DNA from: Mycobacteriales bacterium
GTDB lineage: Bacteria > Actinomycetota > Actinomycetes > BP-191
Direction of reading: 5' to 3'
Assembly (NCBI GenBank): GCA_035714365.1
Contig: DASTMB010000072.1
Coordinates: 1 to 64,000 of the forward strand
DNA: 64,000 nt
In this document: one piece after another, positions 17,438-23,984 of the stretch
Numbering within the stretch: position 1 is the stretch's first letter
Layout of the letters: every line of letters begins with the position of its first letter
Made by a program: the position numbers and the translations under genes
Notes under the pieces: model-generated
The model's database searches: none
What the model was told of the DNA's origin: nothing
The model's input: only the letters and a program-made list of their open reading frames with translations

Positions 17438-18526
17438 ATGCGCCGGACCACCGCTCGCCGCGCAGGCGCGCTGACCGCCCTCTCCGGGCTCGCGCTCGTC
17501 GTCTGCGCGGCCGCCGCCGGCTCCGCGCGCGCCGCGACCGCGACCGGCCCCGTCGTCACCAAGGCCGCGAGCACCAACGGCTGCAACGGCGTCCTCCCGA
17601 CGCCCGGCAGCGAGAACACCACCAAGCGCCTCGTCGGCGGCTCCATGCAGCCGGGCGAGGAGGCGGTGTTCGAGATCGCGTTCCCCGTCGACGCCTCCGA
17701 CGTCGGCCAGACGTTCACGATCACCGACTGCGTCTACCTCGACGGCGACGAGCTGGAGAGGTACTCGATCCAGTTCGTGCCGAACAACACGGCCTACACG
17801 CTGTCGTACGCGATCCAGATCCCCGAGTCGGCCCCGCTCGGCGCGCAGTACTGCAACTACGCCAAGACCACCGGCGCCCCGTCGAACTCCCAGGCGTCGA
17901 ACCGCAAGGCCGGCCCGGCCTGCTTCAACGTCGGCGGCTCGCTGCGGATCGAGAAGCGCGCCGACAGCGAGACCGGGGACCTGCTGCCGGGCGCGACGTT
18001 CACCGTCGACTGCGACCCGGCCACCGACGTCCCGCCGGTCGTCATCGACGGCCTCGACGAGAACGGCGTCGCCACCACCGGTGCCATCGGCATCAACGGC
18101 CCCGAGGGCACGTCCTGTACCGTCACCGAGACCGACGCCCCCACCGGCTACACCCTCGCCGAGGACGCCTCGCGCACCCTGACCATCCCGCGCGGCTCCG
18201 GCGCCACCACCGAGGTGTTCGTCAACACGCTCGCCACCGAGCCGTCCGAGGAGCCCTCGGAGGAGCCGTCGGAGGAGCCGAGCGAGGAGCCGTCGGAGGA
18301 GCCGACCGAGGAGCCGTCGGTCGAGCCCACCCACGAGGTGCAGCCGAGCGACCCGGCGCCGTCCATCAGCCCGACCGTCCTGGGCGTCAAGCTGGTCCGC
18401 AAGCCCCCGGCGACGCTGCCCAAGACCGGCGCGCCCACCGAGGCCCTGGTGGCGTTCGGCCTGCTGCTCGCGGTCGCCGGCACCGTCCTGGTCTTCCGCG
18501 GCAACCAGTACGCCCGCCAGCACTAA
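17438..18526 (+). CDS. LPXTG-anchored cell-surface protein with SpaA-like domain
   Basis: 362 residues: signal peptide (to about 32), a beta-rich N-terminal domain with paired Cys (NGCNG, TDCVY, QYCNY, PACFN), and a SpaA/prealbumin-like Ig domain (about 168-264: LRIEKRADSETGDLLPGATFTVDCD then SCTVTETDAPTGYTL). A Glu-Pro-Ser repeat stalk follows (about 268-295), then a sorting signal LPKTG at 327-331 with hydrophobic helix and a short tail. Sortase would attach it to peptidoglycan. No sortase gene is in this window. Related domains form pilins and adhesins; whether it polymerises is unknown. Confidence 0.88.
   Translation: MRRTTARRAGALTALSGLALVVCAAAAGSARAATATGPVVTKAASTNGCNGVLPTPGSENTTKRLVGGSMQPGEEAVFEIAFPVDASDVGQTFTITDCVYLDGDELERYSIQFVPNNTAYTLSYAIQIPESAPLGAQYCNYAKTTGAPSNSQASNRKAGPACFNVGGSLRIEKRADSETGDLLPGATFTVDCDPATDVPPVVIDGLDENGVATTGAIGINGPEGTSCTVTETDAPTGYTLAEDASRTLTIPRGSGATTEVFVNTLATEPSEEPSEEPSEEPSEEPSEEPTEEPSVEPTHEVQPSDPAPSISPTVLGVKLVRKPPATLPKTGAPTEALVAFGLLLAVAGTVLVFRGNQYARQH
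18239..18322 (+). repeat. Seven 12-bp units encoding the EPSE stalk
   Basis: Tandem GAG-CC(G/C)-(TC/AG)N-GAG units encode (Glu-Pro-Ser/Thr-Glu)n in the wall-spanning part of the LPXTG protein. The copy number of such repeats often varies between strains. Confidence 0.85.
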
Positions 18527-18542
18527 CCGCCGCTGAACGACG

Positions 18543-18584
18543 CGAACGCCGCGCCCCGGATCCTGCTCCGGGGCGCGGCGTTCG
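18543..18584 (+). terminator. Bidirectional terminator between LPXTG gene and lexA
   Basis: A perfect 18-bp inverted repeat (arms 18543-18560 and 18567-18584) with a 6-base loop lies between the convergent LPXTG and lexA stops. No T-tract on either side, as usual for this GC content; the symmetric hairpin could stop transcription from both directions. Confidence 0.85.
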
Positions 18585-18594
18585 GCCGTGCGGG

Positions 18595-19254
18595 CTAGAT
18601 CTTGCGCAGGACGGTGACGACCCGGCCCAGCACCGTCGCCTCGTCGCCGAGGATCGGCTCGTACGCCGGGTTGTGCGGCATCAGCCAGACATGACCGTCG
18701 CGCCGCTTGTACGTCTTCACCGTCGCCTCGCCGTCGATCATCGCCGCGACGATGTCGCCGTTGTCCGCCGACGGCTGCTGGCGGACCACCACCCAGTCGC
18801 CGTCCGCGATCGCCGCGTCGATCATCGAGTCGCCGACCACCTTCAGCAGGAACAGCGTCCCCTCGCCGACCAGCTCGCGCGGCAGCGGGAACACGTCCTC
18901 CACCGCCTGCTCCGCCAGCACCGGCCCACCGGCCGCGATCCGGCCCACCACCGGCACGTACGTCGGAGCCGGGCGCGCGTCGTTGACGTCCGCCTCGTCC
19001 GCGGCGCTCGCCGCGAAGACCTCCACGGCCCGCGGCCGGTTCGGGTCGCGGCGCAGGAAGCCCTTCTTCTGCAACGTCGCGAGCTGGTGGTGGACGCTGC
19101 TCGGGCTGGTCAGCCCCACCGCGTCGCCGATCTCGCGCACGCTCGGCGGGTAGCCGCGGCGCTCCACCGCGTCGCGGATCACCTCGAGCACCCGCCGCTG
19201 CCGCGGTGTCAGCCCGCTCGCGTCCGGCGGGCCGTCGGGGAAGTCGTGGACCAC
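18595..19254 (-). CDS. lexA: LexA repressor
   Basis: SOS repressor. The GTG at 19254 is chosen because GAAGGGAG lies 6-13 bases upstream and it gives 219 residues, the usual length; the longer frame to 19407 would run through the operators. The N-terminal winged HTH ([19 protein letters not shown], with [12 protein letters not shown] as recognition helix) is followed by the self-cleavage domain: scissile Ala108-Gly109 (RIAAGGP), Ser143 (GDSMID) and Lys180 (ATVKTYKRR). All catalytic residues are present. Two LexA boxes lie upstream, consistent with autoregulation. Confidence 0.97.
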   Translation of the reverse strand: MVHDFPDGPPDASGLTPRQRRVLEVIRDAVERRGYPPSVREIGDAVGLTSPSSVHHQLATLQKKGFLRRDPNRPRAVEVFAASAADEADVNDARPAPTYVPVVGRIAAGGPVLAEQAVEDVFPLPRELVGEGTLFLLKVVGDSMIDAAIADGDWVVVRQQPSADNGDIVAAMIDGEATVKTYKRRDGHVWLMPHNPAYEPILGDEATVLGRVVTVLRKI

Positions 19255-19290
19255 GGTGGCGCTCCCTTCACTGGTGCTCCGTGGCTCGTC

Positions 19291-19319
19291 ACGGTAGCCG
19301 CGCCACGCACCACGATCAA
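19291..19319 (-). promoter_or_regulatory. Predicted lexA promoter
   Basis: On the minus strand, -35 TTGATC (19319-19314) and -10 TACCGT (19296-19291) are separated by 17 bp. The -35 overlaps the proximal LexA box, which fits repression by promoter occlusion. Confidence 0.6.
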
Positions 19320-19331
19320 ACACCTGTTCGA
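19316..19331. promoter_or_regulatory. LexA (SOS) box 1
   Basis: TCAAAC-ACCT-GTTCGA matches the actinobacterial/Gram-positive LexA consensus TCGAAC-N4-GTTCGA at 11 of 12 defined positions. It overlaps the predicted lexA -35. Confidence 0.85.
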
Positions 19332-19337
19332 AAAATG

Positions 19338-19366
19338 TTGACACCGCGCCGCCCAGGGCACATCCT
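19338..19366 (+). promoter_or_regulatory. Possible promoter of the LysM gene
   Basis: A perfect -35 TTGACA (19338-19343) is followed after 17 bp by a weak -10 CATCCT (19361-19366). LexA boxes flank it on both sides. Confidence 0.5.
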
Positions 19367-19382
19367 TCGCACACACGTTCGA

Positions 19383-19398
19383 TCGAACACCCGTTCGT
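19383..19398. promoter_or_regulatory. LexA (SOS) box 2
   Basis: TCGAAC-ACCC-GTTCGT matches the LexA consensus at 11 of 12 defined positions. It lies 24 bp before the LysM gene ATG and just downstream of its predicted promoter. Confidence 0.87.
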
Positions 19399-19421
19399 TC
19401 TTGTCACACCCGGGAGGCAGC

Positions 19422-19781
19422 ATGACGGCCATGACCTTCGACACGCCGTTGCGCCCCCGTACCGGCGGCTCCGCCGCCGCCCGCGCCACCCGCCCCGCCG
19501 CTGTCCGGCTGACGCGGCGTGGGCGGGTGCTCGTCCTGCTCGTCCTCGTCACGCTCGTGCTCGCGGCGTTCTCGCTCGGCCGCACCTCGGCCTCGGCCGG
19601 CGCGACGCGGCGCGCCCCCGCACCGACCACTGTCGTCCAGCCAGGGGAGACGTTGTGGTCGATCGCGCGCCGCGTCGCGCCCGAGGCCGACCCGCGCGCC
19701 ACCGTCGCCCGCCTCACCCGCCTCAACGACCTGGGCGCCCGGCCCATCGTCGCCGGCCAGCGGCTGGTGCTGCCCCGGTAG
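19422..19781 (+). CDS. LysM membrane protein, SOS-linked cell-division regulator (ChiZ/DivS-position)
   Basis: 119 residues; ATG preceded by GGGAGG. A basic N-terminus, one membrane helix (about 44-60), then a LysM peptidoglycan-binding domain near the C-terminus ([14 protein letters not shown] ... [17 protein letters not shown]). Gene position (divergent from lexA, upstream of nrdR) and architecture match mycobacterial ChiZ (Rv2719c) and the corynebacterial DivS locus, small SOS-induced proteins that delay division. The direct LexA box in front supports SOS control. That it inhibits division here is inferred from position and architecture. Confidence 0.85.
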   Translation: MTAMTFDTPLRPRTGGSAAARATRPAAVRLTRRGRVLVLLVLVTLVLAAFSLGRTSASAGATRRAPAPTTVVQPGETLWSIARRVAPEADPRATVARLTRLNDLGARPIVAGQRLVLPR

Positions 19782-19826
19782 GTGCCGCGCGCTCGCCCCG
19801 ATCGCGCGCGGCACCTGCCGCCGGCA
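19772..19826. repeat. 55-bp direct repeat with internal inverted repeat, copy 1
   Basis: A 55-bp sequence starting in the LysM stop codon region, repeated at 19915-19969 with few mismatches. Each copy contains the inverted arms aggtgccgcgcg and cgcgcggcacct around a loop of about 11-13 bases. Could act as a terminator. Confidence 0.8.
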
Positions 19827-19914
19827 CGCTCAGGACCCGAACGGCGGCGTTCTCGGTCGCTCGCGGCCCTTGGGCCGCGTCGCTCCCTGCGGCCTTGCCG
19901 TTCGCGCCCTGAGC

Positions 19915-19969
19915 GCCCCGGTAGGTGCCGCGCGCTGGCCCCGTCCGCGCGCGGCACCTACCGCCGGCA
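19915..19969. repeat. 55-bp direct repeat with internal inverted repeat, copy 2
   Basis: Second copy of the 55-bp element at 19772-19826. The arms taggtgccgcgcg and cgcgcggcaccta are perfect here, giving a 13-bp stem. The 88 bp between the copies contain no gene I can support. Confidence 0.8.
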
Positions 19970-19972
19970 TGG

Positions 19973-20030
19973 CGCTTCCCGGAAGCGGGCCACGCACGAG
20001 GAAAGCGCGGAACGCTTCCCGAACGCGCGT
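19973..20030. repeat. Dispersed repeat, copy A
   Basis: About 58 bp starting with the palindrome CGCTTCC-C-GGAAGCG, matching 51295-51351 at roughly nine positions in ten. Both copies abut the 3' end of a minus-strand gene. It reaches the stop codon of the PKD-like protein gene. May act in termination or be a genome-wide repeat family. Confidence 0.7.
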
Positions 20031-20908
20031 CAGCGGCCGACCAGCACCGCGCGGCCCTCGCGGACGAGCAGGTCCCGCGCCGCCTCCGGCGCCGGCACGC
20101 CGTCGCCGGGGATCGGCACCGGCCCCACCGGCCCGAAGCCCACGTCGAACGTGTACGTCCCCGTCCACGTCGCCCGCAGCCGCACCGGGTGCGTCGCCGC
20201 CGTCCGGTAGACGTGCGCGACCCGGTCGTCGCACCGTTCGCCCGCCGCGCCGTCGTACGGCCCGCCCGGCTCCGTCGTCTCGCACCCCGCGCCGTCGCCG
20301 AACGTCCACGCGTACCGCGCCGGCACGATCTCGATCGTCAACGTCGCCGGCCCCGCCGCCGTCACGGCCGTCACCGTCGCCGTGTCGCGCGCCGGCGTCG
20401 CCGCCGCGAAGAACGTCGCCTGCCCCGTCACCGCGCGCCCCTCCGGCTGCACCTCGATCCCGGGCGGCGGCGGGCGCAGGCTGGTCAGGTACCGCCGCGC
20501 GTCGACCCCCACCTCCTCCGCCGTGACGATCCGCCGCGTCGCGCTCAGGCAGACGATGTCGACGTCGACCGGGTGCGTGTCGCCGGGGCGTTGCAGGTAC
20601 AGCCGGAACCACGAGCCGTCCGGGCAGCGGGCGGCGTTGCAGTTCGTGTACGCCGGGTCCTCGATCGTGTTCCGGTCGCAGTGCAGCACCAGCGTCCACA
20701 CGCACCCGTCGCAGCCGTGGCTGCGCCCGACGATGCCGTTCGCGGCAGGCGACCCGGGCACGATGATCGCCCCGCGGAAGTCGCTGGTGGTCCGCGTCCC
20801 GCAGCCGGTGATGATCGTGGCGGACCCGCAGCCCGGCGGCGTCGCCGCCGCCGCGCCAACGCCGAGCGTGCCGATCAGTACCGCGAGCGCGGCGAGCAGC
20901 CGGGTCAC
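20030..20908 (-). CDS. Secreted PKD-like domain protein
   Basis: 292 residues from a GTG that overlaps the stop of the upstream lipoprotein gene (GTGA). A signal peptide (TRLLAALAVLIGTLGVGAAAA) is followed by a Cys-rich domain with four or more disulfide-capable pairs (HGCDGCVW, HCDRN, TNCNAARC, VCLS), and then a PKD-like Ig domain whose core RYAWTFGDGAGCETTEPGGPY and AHVYRTA are recognisable. Likely exported and possibly surface-bound; ligand unknown. It forms a two-gene unit with the lipoprotein gene. Confidence 0.75.
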   Translation of the reverse strand: MTRLLAALAVLIGTLGVGAAAATPPGCGSATIITGCGTRTTSDFRGAIIVPGSPAANGIVGRSHGCDGCVWTLVLHCDRNTIEDPAYTNCNAARCPDGSWFRLYLQRPGDTHPVDVDIVCLSATRRIVTAEEVGVDARRYLTSLRPPPPGIEVQPEGRAVTGQATFFAAATPARDTATVTAVTAAGPATLTIEIVPARYAWTFGDGAGCETTEPGGPYDGAAGERCDDRVAHVYRTAATHPVRLRATWTGTYTFDVGFGPVGPVPIPGDGVPAPEAARDLLVREGRAVLVGR

Positions 20909-21435
20909 TGCGACCGCCCGATCTGCCGCACCAGCCAGCCGCCGTTGCCGCGCACGAGCGTCAGGACGTAGTCGCCGGACGTCGCCGGGAGCGGGCGCAC
21001 CGTGCGCCCGGCCGCGTCGACCTCCCGTCCCGCTGTCTGCTCGACGTGGAGGAACACGGCCGCGTCGGTGCCGGTCTCGCGCGCGACGCGCGCGTTCGAC
21101 GTCCGCACCGTGAACTCCAGGTGGTGCTTCTCCCCGGCGAGCCGGTGCAGCAGGTCGACCACCTGGTGGCAGTCGCAGCCCGGCGCGACCAGCCGCGCCA
21201 GCCGGCCCGCGCCCTGCTCCGGCGACCGCGCGGCCCCCTCCAACGTCGTGTAGTACGCGACCGCGGCCGCGACCGGACCCGGCGCGGCCGACGCGGTCGC
21301 CGACGCGGTCGGCGACGCCGACGACGCGAACGGCGTCGGCGAGGAAGTGGGCAGCGAGCCGGCGTGCTCGTCGGAGCACCCGGCCGCGACGGCCAGCGCC
21401 GTCACGGCAACGAGAAGCAGATCCCCCGTACGCAT
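20905..21435 (-). CDS. Lipoprotein, unknown function
   Basis: 176 residues with a lipobox (LAVAAGC, Cys20), so it should be lipidated and anchored outside the membrane. A Ser/Thr/Ala/Pro-rich linker (about 26-50) leads to an alpha+beta domain (VAAAVAYYTTLEGAARSPEQ ... CDCHQVVDLLHRL ... WLVRQIGRSQ) that resembles NTF2-like or DUF6318-like lipoprotein domains. The family call is tentative. It is translated together with the PKD-like protein gene. Confidence 0.72.
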   Translation of the reverse strand: MRTGDLLLVAVTALAVAAGCSDEHAGSLPTSSPTPFASSASPTASATASAAPGPVAAAVAYYTTLEGAARSPEQGAGRLARLVAPGCDCHQVVDLLHRLAGEKHHLEFTVRTSNARVARETGTDAAVFLHVEQTAGREVDAAGRTVRPLPATSGDYVLTLVRGNGGWLVRQIGRSQ

Positions 21436-21488
21436 GGCCGCCAGGATAAGGAAATGGCGTTACTACGCCACCTGTCTGTCCACAGCCG

Positions 21489-22163
21489 CTACCAGTAGAA
21501 GCCCTGCTTCGCCCGGTCCGGGTCCTTGCCGGGCAGCAGCTCGCCGGCCGAGTGCCGGATCGTCACGCTCATCCGCGGCCCGACCGGCCGCGCCGTCTTC
21601 GGCACGCAGTGCTCCCAGTCGTGCTGGCACGCCCCGCCCATGACAACCAGGTCGCCGCAGCCGGGTTCGAGGGTCAACGCGATCCGTCCCCCGCCGCGCG
21701 GCCGGAGCTGGAACCGCCGCCGCGCGCCGAGCGACACCGTGGCGACGAGCGGGTCGCGGTGGACGCGGCCGTTGCGGTCGGGGTGCCAGGCGACGCTGTC
21801 GCGGCCGTCGCGGTAGAGGTTGACCCAGACCCGGTCGAACGTCACGCCGTACCGCTGCGACAACGTCGCGCAGAGCAGCGGCAGCGCCTCCGGCGTGCCC
21901 TCGCCGCCCTCCGCGGGCCAGCCGGCGGTGAGCCGCGGCTCGGGGACCCGCTTGTCGTACATGTGCCGGGTCCGCTGCTGCCAGTCGCCCGCCGCGAGCA
22001 GCTCCGCGAACAGCGCGTCCGCGCCGCGCAGCCAGCCGGGGCAGTAGTCGACCCACGACGTGTCGTCGAGCCGGTGGCGGACCAGCCCGTCGTAGGACAC
22101 GTCGATCTCCGGCGTCGCCGCCTCGTCCAGCAGCGACGGCTGGAACGCCACCTCCGGTCGCAC
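21489..22163 (-). CDS. AlkB-family alpha-ketoglutarate-dependent dioxygenase
   Basis: 224 residues from a GTG close behind GGAGGG. Oxidative dealkylation of 1-methyladenine, 3-methylcytosine or RNA bases is the family role. The Fe(II) facial triad is intact: His127 and Asp129 (AWHPDRNG) and His185 (HDWEHCVPK), with Arg197/Arg203 (RMSVTIRH) for 2-oxoglutarate. The NLYRDGRDSVAWH stretch is the substrate lid. It adds direct reversal to the other repair genes here (Ogt, Ada-AlkA, DinB). No LexA box is seen upstream. Confidence 0.93.
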   Translation of the reverse strand: MRPEVAFQPSLLDEAATPEIDVSYDGLVRHRLDDTSWVDYCPGWLRGADALFAELLAAGDWQQRTRHMYDKRVPEPRLTAGWPAEGGEGTPEALPLLCATLSQRYGVTFDRVWVNLYRDGRDSVAWHPDRNGRVHRDPLVATVSLGARRRFQLRPRGGGRIALTLEPGCGDLVVMGGACQHDWEHCVPKTARPVGPRMSVTIRHSAGELLPGKDPDRAKQGFYW

Positions 22164-22211
22164 GCCCTCCAGCGTAGGTCGCGGGTGCGACACCCGCCGT
22201 ACGGGGACAGG

Positions 22212-22244
22212 GTGCTTGCTACACCGTTTGCTACCAGCAAGCAC
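22212..22244. repeat. Inverted repeat in CsbD-like gene promoter
   Basis: Perfect 9-bp arms gtgcttgct (22212-22220) and agcaagcac (22236-22244) around 15 bases, containing two direct TTGCTAC copies 12 bp apart. It lies across the predicted sigma-B-type promoter, so an operator or hairpin role is possible. Confidence 0.5.
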
Positions 22245-22250
22245 GGGTAC
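22226..22250 (+). promoter_or_regulatory. SigB/SigF-type stress promoter
   Basis: GTTT (22226-22229), 15 bases, GGGTAC (22245-22250). This matches the Streptomyces sigma-B form GNNT-N14-16-GGGTAC/T and resembles the mycobacterial SigF pattern. It lies 37 bp before the ATG of a CsbD-like gene, a family classically under general-stress sigma control. Confidence 0.7.
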
Positions 22251-22286
22251 GGCGCGGGACGTAGCCATATACGACGAGGAGAACAC

Positions 22287-22802
22287 ATGAGCAACGTCCC
22301 GACCGGCGGCCTCGCCGACCGTGTCGTCGGCAAGGCGAAGGAGGTCGCGGGGAAGGTCCTCCGCGACGACGAGCTGACCGAGGAGGGCCTGCTGCACCAG
22401 GACCGGGCCGCCGCCGCCGAACGCGCCACGCGCGAGGCAGCGGCCGCCGACGTCCGCGAGGAGCAGGCCGAGATCGAGGCGCGCCGCGAGGAGCTCGAGG
22501 CCGAACGCACCCGCCTCGCCGCGGAGCAGGCCGCCGACGCCGAGCACGCCCGGCTGGAGCGCGAGCGGCTGGCCCGGGAGCGGCAGGTCGAGACGACGTT
22601 CGAGCGGCGCGAGCAGGCCGTCGAGGCGGTCGCGGACGCGCGCGAGCAGGCGGCCGACGCCGCCGAGGCGCAGGCGGTCCGCGAGCGCATGGCGGCCGAG
22701 TCGCGGGCGACCGCGGCCGAACGCGCCGCCGAGGCCGCCCGCGAGCGCGCCGCGCTGCTCGCGGAGCAAGACCCCGCGAACGACCCCACCCAGGAGGCGT
22801 AG
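22287..22802 (+). CDS. CsbD-like protein with coiled-coil tail
   Basis: 171 residues; ATG with GAGGAG upstream. The first about 35 residues (GGLADRVVGKAKEVAGKVLRDDELTEEG) resemble a CsbD/microaggregate stress domain. The rest is an uninterrupted Ala/Glu/Arg coiled coil with heptad-like spacing. Function unknown; probably a stress-induced structural or scavenging protein. It sits behind a sigma-B-type promoter and 3 bp before a paralogous coiled-coil gene, so the two are expected to be made together. Confidence 0.75.
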   Translation: MSNVPTGGLADRVVGKAKEVAGKVLRDDELTEEGLLHQDRAAAAERATREAAAADVREEQAEIEARREELEAERTRLAAEQAADAEHARLERERLARERQVETTFERREQAVEAVADAREQAADAAEAQAVRERMAAESRATAAERAAEAARERAALLAEQDPANDPTQEA

Positions 22803-22805
22803 ACC

Positions 22806-23417
22806 ATGCTGATGACGACGATGCCGCGCAAGCTCGCGCGGACCTGGCTGACCGGCGTGCGGCTCCCGCTCACCGCGGCGGAAAGGCTCGCCGGCGCGGA
22901 CGAGACGTGGGCGCCGACGCTCGCGTACGACACCGTCGAGGCGCAGGCCAAGCAGCTCCTCGGCACGGTGCTGCGCGACGGTGAGCTGGTCGAGGAGAGC
23001 CGCCGCCAGCGGGCGCGCGTGGACGAGCTGCGCCGGGCCGCCGAGCTCGAGGCGGAGGCGGAGCGGCAGCGGCTCGTCGCCGACGAGCGGCTCGAGCAGC
23101 GCACCGAGGAGGCCGAGCGGCAGCGCGAGACGGCCGAGCGGGACGCGCGCGAGCGCGAGGCGGAGCTGGCCCGCGAGCAGGCGGCCGAGCAGCGCCGGGT
23201 CGCCGCCGAGGCGGCGCGCGACGCGGAGCAGGCGCGGCGCGCCGACCAGGCCCGGCAGCGCGCCGTTGCCGCGAAGGAGCGGGAGGCGCGGGCGACGCGG
23301 ATCGCCGAGGAGCAGGACGCGCTCGCCGAACGCCGCCGCGCCGCCGCCGCGGCCGGCACCGCCGTGGCGGTGGACGAGGCGCTCCAGCAGCAGAAGTCCC
23401 GCCGCCGCGCGAAGTAG
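22806..23417 (+). CDS. Coiled-coil stress protein, partner of the CsbD-like protein
   Basis: 203 residues. The N-terminal about 60 residues carry a diverged version of the preceding protein's start (VEAQAKQLLGTVLRDGELVEESRRQ versus its GKVLRDDELTEEGLLHQ). Residues about 65-185 form one long charged coiled coil. Shared LRD(D/G)EL-x-EE motif and position suggest duplication from the same ancestor. The function is not known. A strong hairpin terminator follows. Confidence 0.7.
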   Translation: MLMTTMPRKLARTWLTGVRLPLTAAERLAGADETWAPTLAYDTVEAQAKQLLGTVLRDGELVEESRRQRARVDELRRAAELEAEAERQRLVADERLEQRTEEAERQRETAERDAREREAELAREQAAEQRRVAAEAARDAEQARRADQARQRAVAAKEREARATRIAEEQDALAERRRAAAAAGTAVAVDEALQQQKSRRRAK

Positions 23418-23422
23418 CCCAT

Positions 23423-23462
23423 CGCGACCGCCCCTCCCCGTGCCCCGGGAGGGGCGGTCGCG
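23423..23462 (+). terminator. Terminator after the coiled-coil pair
   Basis: A perfect 16-bp stem (23423-23438 with 23447-23462) and an 8-base loop just after the second coiled-coil gene. It separates the stress pair from nrdR. Confidence 0.85.
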
Positions 23463-23483
23463 GCATGCAGCACAATCGCGGCC

Positions 23484-23948
23484 ATGCGCTGCCCCTTCTG
23501 CCGCCACCCCGACAGCCGCGTCGTCGACTCGCGGGAGGCCGACGAGGGCACCGCGATCCGCCGCCGCCGCGAGTGCCCCGAGTGCAACCGCCGGTTCACG
23601 ACCATGGAGACCGCGAGCCTCGTCGTCGTGAAGCGCAACGGCACCAAGGAGTCGTTCAGCCGCGCCAAGGTCGTCTCCGGCGTGCGCCGCGCGTGCAAGG
23701 GCCGGCCGGTGGACGACGACCAGCTCGCCGCGCTCGCGCAGGCGGTCGAGGACGCCGTCCGGGCCCAGGGCGCGGCCGAGGTGACCAGCCAGGACGTCGG
23801 GCTCGCGATCCTCGGGCCGTTGCGGGAGCTGGACGAGGTGGCGTACCTGCGGTTCGCGAGCGTCTACCGCGGCTTCGACTCGCTCGCCGACTTCGAGCGC
23901 GAGGTCGCGGGGCTGCGTTCGACGCGGGCGGAGCCCGACCCGGCCTGA
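23484..23948 (+). CDS. nrdR: Transcriptional repressor NrdR
   Basis: Represses ribonucleotide reductase genes according to ATP/dATP. 154 residues with the N-terminal zinc ribbon Cys3-x2-Cys6 ... Cys31-x2-Cys34 ([15 protein letters not shown]), then an ATP-cone ([25 protein letters not shown]) that senses nucleotide. Both domains are complete. Its likely target, nrdJ, lies downstream with NrdR-like boxes in its promoter; unlike in many actinobacteria, another gene separates the two. Confidence 0.97.
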   Translation: MRCPFCRHPDSRVVDSREADEGTAIRRRRECPECNRRFTTMETASLVVVKRNGTKESFSRAKVVSGVRRACKGRPVDDDQLAALAQAVEDAVRAQGAAEVTSQDVGLAILGPLRELDEVAYLRFASVYRGFDSLADFEREVAGLRSTRAEPDPA

Positions 23949-23984
23949 GCAGGAGCGGGCGCGGCGGCGGCGAAGCAGCGCGCC

